The notes below the pieces were generated by a model. It was given only the letters and a program-made list of their open reading frames with translations, had not been told where the DNA came from and did no database searches. The position numbers and the translations under genes were made by a program. Positions 11,029 to 22,122 of a stretch of 64,000 nt of DNA are shown in pieces (position 1 is the first letter of the stretch; each line of letters begins with the position of its first letter). Source of the stretch: Scenedesmus sp. ARA3 (taxonomy: Eukaryota > Chlorophyta > Chlorophyceae > Sphaeropleales > Scenedesmaceae); NCBI GenBank assembly GCA_004335835.1, contig RWJK01000305.1, positions 1-64,000 on the forward strand, written 5' to 3'.

Positions 11029-12063
11029 TGTAGAGGCACCAACCGCGTGTGGCTGCGGGGTGGCACGCTGCACATCATCCCGCCACCCAGCAAGGGGCGC
11101 CGCTGCTGCCGCCTGCACCCAGCATTGCTGATGCTGTTGGCATACTGAGCTGCGGCAACTATGAGACGCACAACACATGGTACGTGATGCAGGGTGGAGG
11201 CTGCCATGCTTGCCCGGCTGGCGGGCTACCCAGACAAGGCAGCGCAGCAGCAGCAACACACTGTAGGAACACATCCTTGTTATTACAGTCAACCACGGGT
11301 CATATGTGTGTCACATCCGCTGCTGCAGGGTGGAGGCTGCCATCCCGGCCCGGCTGGCTGGCTACCGCCACAAGGCAGCGCAGCAGCAGCAACACCTTGT
11401 AGTAACACATTGTTGTCTTTATAGTCAACCTCATGTTATGTATTTGTTATATCCCGCTGCTGCAGGGTGGAGGCTGCCATCTTGACCCGGCTGGCTGGCT
11501 ACCCTGCCAAGGCAGTGCAGCAGCAGCAGCGCGTGCTGGCCTGGCTGCCGCGCCGCGTTGGGCTGCTGCTGCAGGCAGACCCCCAGCTGGCCTCAGCAGC
11601 AGTGGAGGCCTTTGTAGGCAGGTGAGCGGGACTGTCATGCTTGTCACAGTTTGGAGGTTACACAAGTAATCTTGCCCGTTTCTGTTTGTCACTGTGCCTG
11701 TGTGCTGCCTGCTGTGCCGGATGTAACATACTGGCTGGCGGGCTTCCTAGCCCAGCTTCAATGCCACATTCCCTCAGCACCTTTTGTTTCTGTGACTTTG
11801 CCCTTGCAGGCAGCGTGAGGATGTGCAGGCGGCAGCCAAGCTGTCCAACTTCCCTCCAGCCGACATGACCACAGCCCTGGTCACACTCAACCGCTGCATG
11901 TATGCACAGCTGATGGGCGCTGACTTTGCGCCACCAAAAGCCTACCCTGCTGCCCCTGGGGGCACTTGGCTGGGCGGGAATGTAACAAAACAAGGCAAAG
12001 CACACAGCATGGGTTTGAAGCTTGCTACTGGTATGGAGATGCTGGCGCTGCGGCTGGGGCTGG

Positions 12064-12094
<31 letters not shown>

Positions 12095-12184
12095 TGATCA
12101 GGGCAGTGGCAGTACCAATCAGGCCAGCAGCTGTACAGATGCAGGGCAGGCGGAAGCTGGAGCTGCGGCAGTGCGTGGCGAGGC

Positions 12185-12217
<33 letters not shown>

Positions 12218-12445
12218 TGTGCCGCCGCTGTCAGCCAACCCTGCATGGCGGCAGTACCTGTCCAGCTTGAGCCACTCTGGATATTTTGAAGGGGAGATTG
12301 AGGGCTCCGCACGGCACCGGCAGCTGATGGCGGCAGCAGCAGCAGCCTTCACAGCCAGTCCAGCATATGAGGCCAGCTGCATAGCTGCTGCGGCGCCGGC
12401 GCGGCACCTGCAGCAGCTGCTGGCACAGATCGATGCAGAAAAGCC

Positions 12446-12479
<34 letters not shown>

Positions 12480-12554
12480 AGTTTGGCGAATGGTGCTGCT
12501 GTGGATGGCAGCACTGGCAGCAGTACTGCAGCGGATAGTTGCAGCAATGCACCA

Positions 12555-12586
<32 letters not shown>

Positions 12587-13424
12587 GTTGGATGCTGAGG
12601 GCTGTCAGGAGGATAGTGACGGCTGGCTGGCCACTGAGCCTGAGCGGGCGCAGCAGCAGCTGGCGGCTGTGGAGGCACAGATGGCTGCACACGAGGCGGC
12701 AAAGCAGCAGAAGCAGCAAGCGCGCAAGGCAGCAGCAGCAGCAGGGGGGGCAGCAGGGGCTACAGATAGTACTACTGCAGCAGCAGGAGCAGCAGCAGCA
12801 GAGATTGATGCAGAGCAGTTGTTGGCTGGGTTTAAGGGCTTTGTGCAGCACCTTGGCAGCCACGAGGGAGCAGAGGTGCCAGCAGCAGCAGCAGCAGCAG
12901 CAGCAGGGGTTGGCAGCAGACAACCAGCTGCAGCAGCAGCGGCAGCTCCCAAGCAGAAGCAGAAGCGCGGGGCTGCTGCTGCTGCTGCTGCTGCTGGGGT
13001 TGATTTCAGTGCAGATGCTTTCCTGCAAGAGCTCATGGGTGTGATGGGAGCAGCAGCAGCAGGGCCAGGTCACACCGGCAGCAGCAGCAGCAAGGTGCCA
13101 GAAGCTGATGCATTGCTTGCGCAGCTGCAGTCACTGCAGCAGCAGCTGGCACAGTGCCTCGAAGCAGATGAGTCTGGAGCTGCTGCTGCGGGTGCTGCTG
13201 CTGCCCTCCGCAGCATGCAGTCACAAGCGGGGCCAACAGCAGCAGCAGCAGCAGCATCAGGCAGTGACGATGACGATTATGACAGCAGTTCCAGCGAGGG
13301 ATCCAGCTTTTACGGCTCAGATAATGAGGATGAGGATGAGGGTTCAGGGGATGAGGATGATGTCATGTTTCAGCAGGGTTCAGGTTTTGGTCACCTTCCT
13401 GTACCGCCGCCATCATCTGGACCC

Positions 13425-13462
<38 letters not shown>

Positions 13463-13691
13463 GCAGCAGTGGCAGCTGCCGCCGTCCTTCCAGGCTGCCG
13501 CCAGCAAGCCTGCAGGCAGGAGCTTGCAGGAAAGCTGGGAGGTTGAGACAGCTACAGACAGCGATGATGATGACTCAGCGAAGGCCAGCGAAGAGGAAGA
13601 AGATGCACTGTCGCTGGGAGGGGTGGAAGGTGAGGACAGCGGCAGTCAAGATGATGATGATTATGGTGGCAGCAGCAGTGGCGATGAGGAT

Positions 13692-13723
<32 letters not shown>

Positions 13724-14141
13724 TGGGCATCATGCAGCAGGCGGTGCCGGCGGCAGCAGGAAAGTGCTCAGGAAGCCAGGGCTTAAGGCAGGGTTCTTTG
13801 ACGCCTATACCTCAGCACTGCAAGCTGAGCTGGCAGCTACTACCATGGCACAGAGCTTTGAGCGGGTGCAGCTGCAGGATGAGCAGCAGCAGCAGCAGGG
13901 TTCAAGTGTCGCTGGTGGCCAGGCTGGCGGCAGTAGCAGCAGCGCAGCTGGCGCTGCAGCAGCTGCAGCAGTAGGAGCAGGAGTGGCAGATGCCGAGCTT
14001 GCTCCGTTGGATGTCGACATGAACTTGATAAAGAGCCTTGTTGCATCATACACTGCACAAGGAGGCATGCCTGGTCCTGCTGGCAACTTGGCTGGCCTGC
14101 TGGGGCTGCAACTGCCCACAGAGATTGTTGAAGAGAAGTAG
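9324..14141 (+). CDS. ECD: Ecdysoneless (ECD/SGT1-family) homologue with a long low-complexity C-terminus
   Basis: ECD proteins link the R2TP chaperone and the spliceosome (PRPF8/U5) and support cell-cycle progression in animals and fungi; the algal role is inferred from family. Exons are 9324-9411, 9552-9698, 10116-10297, 10501-10685, 11466-11621 and 11810-14141; all phases close, giving 1029 residues. Diagnostic blocks: GYIWQHEP (54-60), RYGDHVEDEWWAVWLLLEL with IRLWDDDGDFLLIE, then LPRWLKPETTTNRVWLRGG and KLHIIPP, then LTRLAGYP, AWLPRRVGLLL and LSNFPPADMTTALVTLNRC. The last exon adds about 700 residues of poly-Q, poly-A and Ser tracts with acidic DDDY/EDEDE patches, much longer than animal ECD (about 640 residues in total). 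The acidic patches resemble the conserved C-terminal acidic region. The first ATG giving a closing phase is 9324. Confidence 0.93.
10781..11400 (+). repeat. ECD exon 4 and exon 5 echoes in one intron
   Basis: The intron between exon 4 (ends 10685) and exon 5 (starts 11466) holds two downstream copies of the exon 4 tail (10781-10929 and 11033-11180) and two upstream copies of the exon 5 head (11186-11260 and 11316-11400). The first exon 4 copy is open and ends in the same donor; the second is frameshifted near 11094. The intron sequence after the donor is also repeated (10686-10780 compared with 10930-11032, sharing GAGAGCGCTTCTGAATACAG), so the repeated unit is about 250 bases: exon tail, donor and start of intron, with junctions beside a CAG run. 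Confidence 0.9.
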
Positions 14142-14452
14142 TGGAGCGTGTTATGTATTGATGTTTGCGTCAAGTAGGCTTGTTTGATGGGGATGGGGTG
14201 CAGCTGCGTGGTGCAAATATCTTGCCAGAACCCTGGTCCTACTTCGTAGTAACCGTGCAAGAAGCGCGCAGATCACGCATGCCAACTCATGGACGTCGTT
14301 ATCTCTTGCTTTGTTTGCTGCTTTGCTGCTGTGAGCGCTTCCGCACCCGTGTGCACCGCCAGAGACGAGCCACCACTCACCTCTGCTAATCCGTCAGCAC
14401 ACTCGATCGCGCAACCACTTATACACCGTAACATAACATTTATTTAATCACC
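14142..14452. other. Intergenic, ECD to RRM gene
   Basis: About 310 bases between tandem genes. Nothing coding was recognised. It presumably holds the ECD 3' UTR and the promoter of the RRM gene; no clear signal was seen. Confidence 0.5.
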
Positions 14453-14967
14453 ATGCAGAGCTTGGCACCGCTGATAAAGGCAGGCTTGGGCATGGGCCCT
14501 GCAGCAGTAGGCCAGGCCCTGCCAGCAGCAGCAACAGCAGCCCTGCCGCTGCTGCAACGCCTCTTTTCCACCGGCACCACCAAGCGGCTGTATGTAGGCA
14601 ACCTGAACTTTCAGACGAAGGCGGAGCAGCTGGCGCAGCACTTTGGGGCGTATGGCAGCGTGCAGGATGTGGTGATTCCCCTGGACAACATGGGGCGCTC
14701 CAGGGGCTATGCCTTTGTGGAGATGGACACTGAAGGAGCAGAGTCAGGTGAGCAGCGCATGTGACAACTTGAGGGTTTTGCTGATTAGGCCAGGACAAGA
14801 TTGGATGCAGGACGCTGTGTATGGCGCGTGGCTATGCTTGGGATGTCGTGAATGAGATTGACCTTGAAGGAGCAGAGTCAGGTGAGGCAGCGCATTTGAC
14901 ATGCCAGGGTTTCTTGCTGAGTGTGGGGGTGATAAGATGCTGATGACTGTCTGGCATGGCAGAACCC

Positions 14968-15023
<56 letters not shown>

Positions 15024-15544
15024 GCAGCAGGAGCAGCAACAGCAACCAATGATGATGAGGCCGGGACGAGTAGACTGCAGGACGCCCGTGCATGGCTTGT
15101 GGCTGTGCATGTGATGTGCGTGTGTTGTTGTGCGCATGTGGTGTTGTGTGCATGCCTTCAACTGCTGGCACTGTATCATGCATGGTATTGCCCCTATACA
15201 CCGGCACAACAGGGCTGCATCACGATGTGACGCCAGCAGTGTGTTGCCTGCCAAGGCCTGTTTCATGTGCAGTGCAGCTGGTGCAGTGACTGCCCCGCCA
15301 GCGGCAGCAGGCGCATTGCTGACGTAGCGTTTATCGCTGCTACTCTGCATGCTGCTGCCTTGTGTAGCAGCGGTGGGCAGCATGGCGGCAAGTACACTGA
15401 CGACTTCGCAACCAACAACCCCTTATGCAGCGATCTCGTCCATGCATTCAGACGTGCATGCTGCTGCTGCTGCTGCTTGTCACCACAGCGTTGGGCAGCC
15501 CGAACCAGAGTGACTTCGCGGCGCGCACCATCTGACGTACCATG

Positions 15545-15587
<43 letters not shown>

Positions 15588-15782
15588 TTTCTACCTATCA
15601 CTGCAGCTGTGGGCAGCCTTAACCAGAGTGATTTCATGGGCCGCACCATCTGGGTGAACGAGGCGCGCCCAAGGGAGGAGCGTCCACCCAGGGGGGAGCG
15701 TGGCGGCTATGGTGGCGGCAGGGGCGGAGGCAGGGGCGGCTACAGGCAGCGGCAACAGCAGGATGACTGGGAGCAGCAGTGA
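14453..15782 (+). CDS. Glycine-rich RRM protein, probably mitochondrial
   Basis: Two exons, 14453-14747 and 15607-15782, joined in phase 1, give 156 residues. Residues 1-43 form an Ala/Leu-rich, Arg-containing presequence ending QRLFSTGTT, which resembles a mitochondrial targeting peptide. A single RRM follows, with RNP2 LYVGNL (46-51) and RNP1 RGYAFVEM (84-91), and LNQSDFMGRTIWVNEARP closes the fold. The C-terminus is glycine/arginine-rich (RGGYGGGRGGGRGGY). This layout matches plant mitochondrial glycine-rich RNA-binding proteins, which bind organelle transcripts and can act in RNA editing or splicing. Plastid targeting is not excluded. The intron carries echoes of both exon edges. Confidence 0.9.
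14849..15541 (+). repeat. Echoes of both RRM-gene exon edges in its intron
   Basis: Positions 14849-14886 repeat the exon 1 tail (ending GAAGGAGCAGAGTCAG) with a GTGAGG donor, and similarity continues into the intron (about 14799-14840 compared with 15070-15120). Positions 15482-15541 repeat the exon 2 head but end in an early stop. A more decayed trace may lie near 15365-15410. Confidence 0.8.
14968..15040 (+). repeat. (CAG)n microsatellite in the RRM-gene intron
   Basis: A CAG run with a few CAA and GAG interruptions, about 70 bases. It is an exception to the usual rule in this window that introns carry CTG on the sense strand. Confidence 0.9.
15545..15586 (+). repeat. (CTG)n run before a splice acceptor
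   Basis: A pure CTG run ending about 20 bases before the RRM exon 2 acceptor CACTGCAG. It probably serves as part of the polypyrimidine tract, as at many introns in this window. Confidence 0.9.
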
Positions 15783-17299
15783 GCAGCAGTGGGCAGCAGC
15801 ACCAGCAGCAGCAGCAGCAGCGCGGCGGCTGGGACCAGCAGTGAGCAGCAGCAGCAACAACTGCAGCAGCAAAGACGAAGGGACAGAGCAGACCTGGAAG
15901 CACGCCTGCAAGCAATGATTTTATGGGATGCTGCTGAGGCGCTGTTGGCCAGTGACGTGTGCTGCATGATCCGGGTCGCTGCAGCAGCAGCATCTGGGGC
16001 AGCTGCTTCAGCGTGCTTAGTGAAACAGCAGTGTGTTGTGTTGGGTGTTTGGCGTTGTGTTGTTTGCACTCCCTGCACTGGCGGGTCGTCCATCGCAGGT
16101 CATCTTGACGGCTTACTGTTCAAGCGTGCTTTTTCACGAGTTATGGCAAACACCAACAGCTGCATTGCAGAGTAGGCATGTGTGCCATGCCTGACAGTAG
16201 TATCACGTCATATGTGTGCGCGCAGTAAAGCCAGCTGTTTGTGGTGTGTCGTAGAGCGTAGGCGTGGCCTTGAGATTGTATCAGCAATCACATCCCTAAT
16301 CAAAGCAGCTGTGGCCGCCATGGTGTCTGCTCAGTTGGTTGAGGTGCGAAATCATCTGCAGGCAGTTGTTGGGTGGAATCTGGTGTCACATCTGGCTCCT
16401 AGGCCAGGCATCAGCATCAGCATCTGGCAGTGTGCAGTGATATATTGGGCATGTGCTGACGCTTTTCAGGGTTCAACGCTTCTCGGCACAACTATGTTGT
16501 AACAACACGCAGCACCCCATGCACACAGCGCTGCTGTTGTACCTGCTGCCACTGGGCAGGGGAATCAGGTCATTTTCAATGTGAGTACGCATTATGTTGC
16601 ATGCAATGATCGACCGGCATGCACGTTATAACCCTTATATACTATTTCAAGCCGCAGCCATGTCCGACAGCCAGTGTCAGTAGTTGCAGCCTCCACCCTA
16701 TGTCGCTGATGAAGCTTTCATGGCCTCATAGCAGCCGTAGCAGCGAAGCCAGCAAATCCGCAGTTACAGCTTGTACTAAGTCACGCACAAAGCCGCGCCA
16801 ACGCCGCACGTCTCCACTGACCGCCAAGCACAGTTGTACACAGTGTTCACACTCTGGACACAGACTCAACAAGGGCAGCCCACACCGCCATGCGCCAGGC
16901 TTGGCAGCTGGCCAACCAAATTGAACTGAACTGCCACAGGCTGGGCAAGCCTAGCACTGAAGCACACTCACAAGCATAGTTTGCAGCGCTTTTGAGTCAT
17001 GACAAGGTTCTAACAAAGTAGGTGATGCACGCTCTGCACGCTGCAGCAAATGTGCAAGGCAGCAGCCTACAGTCGCTGAACCCATGTGAACCCATGCGGA
17101 ACTGCGCGCCTTCATCCATCTACACGAACAGTACTTGCACCGCCATCTTGTGGCTGCTGATGCACAGACCCGTCTGTTGTGTTTGGCGTAATGTACAGCA
17201 CTACTCAAAGTACCTGACCAGTAAAACCCAAGCAGCATTGCAAGAACAGCGGCAATGCAAGCCCCAGCTGGGTTCTGCAGAACCAGCAACCACCAACTC
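15783..17299. other. Intergenic between convergent genes
   Basis: About 1.5 kb between the RRM gene (+) and the next minus-strand gene. I saw open frames but none with recognisable protein composition or splice support. A minus-strand open frame at 16951-17391 is Trp/Cys/Ala-rich and overlaps the proposed last exon of the neighbour in another frame. Confidence 0.5.
16498..16502 (+). terminator. Possible TGTAA polyadenylation signal (RRM gene)
   Basis: TGTAA is the usual green-algal polyadenylation hexamer core. This copy lies about 715 bases after the RRM stop codon, which is long but possible. Motif only. Confidence 0.3.
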
Positions 17300-17690
17300 T
17301 CAGGGCTGTTTGCAAAGCACGGCACAGCCCACCAAAGCCATGGCAGCGCCTGCAGACCCAGCCACACAGCGCAAGCACAGCGGCACAACATAAACTCCTG
17401 GCCTCAGCAGATTCAGCCGCATGTTTGAACGCTCGCAACAGCCTGCAACGCAACTCCATCGCCAGGCAGCAAGCAATGGTCGCATGTCACCACTCAAACG
17501 TGCTTACTCCAACGGGTGCCGTTGCTGCTGCTGCTGCTGCTGCTCCTGGTCCTGCTGCTGCTGCTGCTGCTGGCTGTCCTGCGCAGGGCTGTTGGCCCTG
17601 CTGCTGCTGCGCCAGTTTGGGCTGCTGCTGCTGCTGCCCAGCACACTCTCCTGGTTGTCACAAAACACGCGCTGCATCAGCACAGTGTCT

Positions 17691-17744
<54 letters not shown>

Positions 17745-18240
17745 CAGTTCAACAACAGAGGGAGCCACAACGTAAGTCAGCAGGTCAGCAGGCTGGCAGC
17801 AGGATGGCGACTAGGCAGGATGGCACTCAGCAGTGGCTCACAAGGCACAAGCTCTGCTGTGCGATTGTGTTGACTGCACCCACCTGACAGCTATCCCCTG
17901 CACCCACCTCGCTTCAGCTGGTGCCATGTGATGCCGTCATTGTTGCTGCCCTCCAATGGTACACACACCAGCTAGATACACACCACACCCATCTGCCAGC
18001 TACACCCTGCACCCAGCTTCCAGCCATACCTTGCACCCATCTGCTTCACACCACCCATCGAGTAGCATTAACGCGTAATTTGGCCAACTTGAAACTTCAA
18101 ACTTCAAAGCGCTTCATTTTGGCCTACCTCGCTTCAGCTGGTGCCACGTGATGCCATCATCGTCTCTGCTGCTGCTGCAGTGCACGTCCTGGTACTGGCC
18201 ATATGCAGACATGTCAGGAGAGGCAGCCCAGGCGCCATCA

Positions 18241-18276
<36 letters not shown>

Positions 18277-18616
18277 GCCCTGCTGTTATATTGCGGCTGA
18301 TTGTACTGCCCCTCATCATCTGAAGAAGACGAGTTGCCCATCCAGCTGCGCTGCTGCGTGGCACTGCTGCCGTTGCTGCTGCTGCCAGGGTTTGCACGGC
18401 GCGCAGGAGCAGCAGCCGAGTAGCCGTTTGCGGTTGCTGTACTACTGCTGCTGGAGTTGCCTGGCTGGCGTTGCTGCTGAAGAGCAGCAGCAGCAGCAGC
18501 AGCAGCCTCCTCTTCTTCAGTCACAGGCAGCCCCCACTCATCAACTGCCACTGAGTGCCGCCGCCGCCAGCTGCCAGCTGCTGCTGGCCCTGCTGCGCTT
18601 CCACTAAGAGGCTTGC

Positions 18617-18651
<35 letters not shown>

Positions 18652-18811
18652 GTCAGTGATGCTCGGTGTGGAGAGCTGCCCCTGCTGCTGCTGCTGCCGG
18701 CACTTGCAGGTGGCTGGCTGTCTGGGCTGCTTGCTCTTGAGGGCGAGACTGCTGCTGCGATGCTGGCCCTCAGCGCGTCACCTGCTGATGATGCAGGCCG
18801 AGACGCAGCAT

Positions 18812-18843
<32 letters not shown>

Positions 18844-20909
18844 GACTGTGCATTTTCTGGCTCATCATCATCCCCAAAGTCGTTGATGTCATAATCATCG
18901 TCACTGTCCTCATCCGCTGCAGCTGCAGCTGCAGAAGTCGCTCTACTGCTGCCGCCTGCTGCTGCTGCTGCTGCTGGCGGGCTGGCTGTGCCAGCAATGC
19001 GGCCAGGCCCTGCTGCTGCTGCTGCAGCTGCTGGCCCTGCACCCACCACAGCAGCAGTCAGCATCGCTTGCAGCGCATCATCTGCCCCTAGCATGCCATC
19101 TGCTGCTGCATTCATGCCAGCGAAAGGATCTGCTAGTGCTGCTGCATCCCGAGGATCAAGCGCTGCTGCTGCTGCTGCTGCTGCTGTGCCTGCTGATCCC
19201 GCTGTGCCAGGGCCATTAGGGTTCTCAGCAGCGCTGCCAGGTCTGCTGCTGCTCCGCATCTGCTGCTGCTCGTCCTGACGGTCCTCAGGCCGCTTGCTGC
19301 TGCTTGAGCTGAGTAAGCTGCCAGCTGGAGCCAGCAGCACTCCAATGACATTAGCAGCAGCAGACAGGTCAGCCCGCAGCCGCGTCAGCCGCTGCCGCGC
19401 GCTGCTGCTGCTGCTGTTGCTCAGCGCAAGCGCAATCGCATCACCTATGGTCGTGCCAGCAGCTCGCATACCGCTGCTGCTGCTGCTGCTGCTGCTGCCC
19501 TTCTTTGCTGCTGCAGCGTCACCAGCTGCTGCTGCTGCTGCTGCAGAAGACTCTTCATCATATGATGCCCACAGCTCAGCCAAACTTGCAGGCACCTGCA
19601 AGTTCTGCAGCGCCTTCAAATCTGCTTTCAAGCCCTCAAGCAAACTAGGACTGGCAGCCTCCGCCCTGCTGCTGCTGCCAACAGGACTAGCACTGCTGCT
19701 GTTACTGTTATTGTTATTGTTACTTCCGTCATCATCTGCCTTGCCGAGCTGCTGCTTCAGCAGGCGTGAGGGCTGCAGGATTCGTGCTGCGCTGTTGATG
19801 CTGCCTGCCAGCTCCTGGATTTCAAGTGCTGCCCCCTCCACTGCTGCCATGGTGCCGGGCACCTGGCCCATGCTGCCCTGCAGCATCTGGCTAGTGGCCT
19901 CCACCTGCAGCAGCAGCAGCAGCAGCAGCATGCGGGACGTGCAGGAGGATCGGTCTGCTGCAGATGCGGCTATGGAAACCTTCTGTAGTGGTCATGCATG
20001 TCTCAGCATCTGCGGGGTTGCGTCAGCCGGCATTGTTGCAGGCACTATTGCTTTGCATGCTGAGCCATGCACAGCTGTCCCTGCTAGCTGCCCGTGCAGT
20101 AACTATGTGCATCGCCTAAAGCATACGGCAGTTGGCGAGCAGTAATTACCACAGCAGCAGCAGCAGCAGCAGCGCACCTGCTCTGCGGCCACCTGCATGT
20201 CCCTGGCCGCCACCTCCATCTCTGCCAGTGTGATGCTCATCGCCTGCAGAAGCCACATGCAGTGCACATGGTATTGTCAACACCAGCTTAAGCTGTGCAG
20301 ATGAGTTACACAAAAGCCAAAGCTGGTATGGCACCGGCAGGTGCTGCAAGGGCATGTGCTGCCCATGCATCAATGCAGACGGTGGTAATGACGTCACCAC
20401 TGCTGCTGCTGCTGCTTCCTTGGCTGTAAAGCAGAACATGTCACACAACAGCAGCGGCCGGCTGCTGTATTGTGTACCACCACGCTGTTGCACGCCCTTG
20501 CCAGCAGGAGTGGCTTGACACACAGCTTGAGCAGCTGCTTTCTGCTGCTTTTCACCCCTGCAGCTCATTCCAGCGCTGCTGCAGGCCCCTCCTCTGCTGC
20601 TCTCACTACTTCATTGACTGATATTGCTGCTGCACGGCCCCACATGCAAGCTGAAGCTCACCTGCAGGATGGTCCTCACATACAGCATGAACAGAGAGGC
20701 TGCTGCTGCCAGCAGTGCACAGAGGTGGTGGCTGCTCTGCTGCTCGTGCTGCTGGATTCCTAATCCTGTCGGTGGGCCCCACATGCAACAAGCTCACCTG
20801 CAGGATGGGCCTAACATACAGCATAAACAGAGAGGCTGCAGCTGCCAGCAGTGCAGCAGCTGCCAGCCCTAAACCGCCCAGCAGCCATGGCCAGGTCACC
20901 GCTAAGCCC

Positions 20910-20941
<32 letters not shown>

Positions 20942-21568
20942 CAGCAGCGGGTTGCTGTACTGCTGGGAATGGCTCAAGGCCAGCTGCTGTGGTGTAGGGT
21001 TTACCAGCCGCACTGTTGTGCCATCAGCTAAGCGTACGATGGTACCGATGCTGCTGCTGGTTACTGTTGTTGGTGTGGCAGATGCGTTGGCCTCTGGCAC
21101 TGCAGAAGCTGCTGCAGCAGCAGCTGTGGTTGCTGGGCGCAGGGTATGCAGGTACCCGCTGCGTGGAGCTATTGTTGCTTTTCTGATGCTGATAATAGAG
21201 GAGCTGTCACTGCTGAGCCTGCATAGCAAGTTGGCATGGCAAGCAATTCAGGTCAGAGCGTGCACGCTTGTAAGAACGCTCACGGCATGGGCGTAGCAAG
21301 GATACTGTCAACACACACATGAGCAGCATGGAGGAGCAATTGCCGCGCAGTTCGAAAGTACCCTTTCAACAAAGCGTTTATGGGGCAGCAACCGGGCGCA
21401 ACACTGTGTGCAAAGCTGAGAAACAACGTGTTCACTTGTCAGCAGCAGTGCTTCTCATCAGCAGTTCAACACTTGTCCCACTCACCGCATGCTGCGCAGC
21501 TGCTGCCCCACGGCCGATCCTAAGGTCCTCCCGCAGCATGTGCGTCCATACATTGCGCCGCGGTGCAT
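17300..21568 (-). CDS. Unknown single-pass membrane protein, probably organelle-targeted
   Basis: I do not recognise the family. Proposed exons are 21486-21568 (ATG at 21568), 20798-21218, 20178-20243 and 18128-19904, with a tentative last exon 17300-17442; phases close, giving about 829 residues. The N-terminus (MHRGAMYGRTCCGRTLGSA and an Arg/Ser-rich stretch) looks like a plastid or mitochondrial transit peptide. One membrane segment follows a polyQ tract (WPWLLGGLGLAAAALLAAAA, then SLFMLYVRPIL). A helical region comes next (ITLAEMEVAARDMQVAAEQ, SMGQVPGTMAAVEGAALEIQ), resembling plant envelope or thylakoid proteins with amphipathic heptads. The remaining 500 or so residues are poly-A/S/Q with a DEDSDDDYDINDFGDDDE patch. 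The core exons are well supported. The terminal exon is Cys-rich and doubtful; the true 3' end may lie elsewhere. Confidence 0.6.
17691..17743 (+). repeat. (CAG)n microsatellite
   Basis: About 17 CAG units, lying in the proposed last intron of the minus-strand membrane-protein gene, where the sense strand therefore reads CTG. Confidence 0.95.
17902..17945 (-). repeat. Echo of the long-exon tail (membrane-protein gene)
   Basis: Repeats the 3' end of exon 18128-19904 with its donor. Both copies encode the HQLKR ending before a GT (GTAGGC at the exon, GTGGGT at the copy). The copy lies downstream in the same intron. Confidence 0.8.
20641..20722 (-). repeat. Echo of the TM-exon tail (membrane-protein gene)
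   Basis: Copies the end of exon 20798-21218, including the ATCCTGCAG/GTGAGC junction and about 15 bases of intron (GCATGTGGGGCC). Either donor could in principle be used. The upstream one keeps the membrane helix intact. Confidence 0.85.
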
Positions 21569-22122
21569 GCTCACTGCTTAGCACCTGAAACAACCCTCCT
21601 ACCACGCTAGTGCTGGCTGCAGGTGCCACGCATACCAAGCTTCAGCGAGACTGATTGAATGTTTGTTTCTTGAAGGATTTGCGTTTAAGAAAGGGGGCAC
21701 GTCTACTTTACAGTTTTGTTACACGCAGAGGGCGTTCGCTGAACCTGGTCAGGTCACGGGGCGTCCAACAGCATAGAATATGCTATCAACAACATTGATT
21801 GCGATACGACCTTACGTGGAGCTTGCCATTGCTTCTTCCACATGGCAGCAGCAGCAGCAGCGCTCTTCAGAGGTACTACTTTGCGTGGGTTGCCTTGCGA
21901 TGCTATTGCGTGATTATACATGCTTCTGGTATAGTGAACAACAGCTTTTATCGCTGCTCATGGGGCGGCCTGCGTGGACTCAGCCTGCCTCTCACCATGC
22001 ATGTGCTAGTGGCTTGAAATGATGATTCTGGCAGCATAGGCCAACCTGTTGCCTGCATGCTTGCAGGACGCATTACAGTTTGTCATGCTCCATCTGCTGC
22101 TTGCTTTTAACTGCGCATGCAG
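21569..22122. other. Intergenic, membrane-protein gene (-) / DUF1826 gene (+)
   Basis: Divergent interval that should contain the first exon and promoter of the DUF1826 gene. A possible plus-strand exon beginning at ATG 21780 does not give the needed phase. No convincing first exon was identified. Confidence 0.4.

Noticed and set aside
12231..13974. Long open frames on both strands overlapping ECD exon 6
   Set aside because: They translate CAG/CTG runs into poly-Ser, poly-Cys or poly-Leu in the wrong frame; the ECD frame alone closes the splice phases and shows family motifs.
16951..17391. Trp/Cys-rich minus-strand open frame as a separate membrane gene
   Set aside because: No splice or start support; it overlaps another candidate exon and its composition matches translated noncoding sequence of this genome.
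19294..20145. A 283-codon plus-strand open frame opposite the unknown membrane-protein gene
   Set aside because: It is the antisense of Ala/Ser/Gln codons in exon 18128-19904 and gives only Leu/Ala/Ser runs.
20530..20635. Extra exon between the TM exon and the 20178-20243 exon of the membrane-protein gene
   Set aside because: All candidate acceptors lead to a stop or a wrong phase, and the direct join is phase 0 to phase 0.
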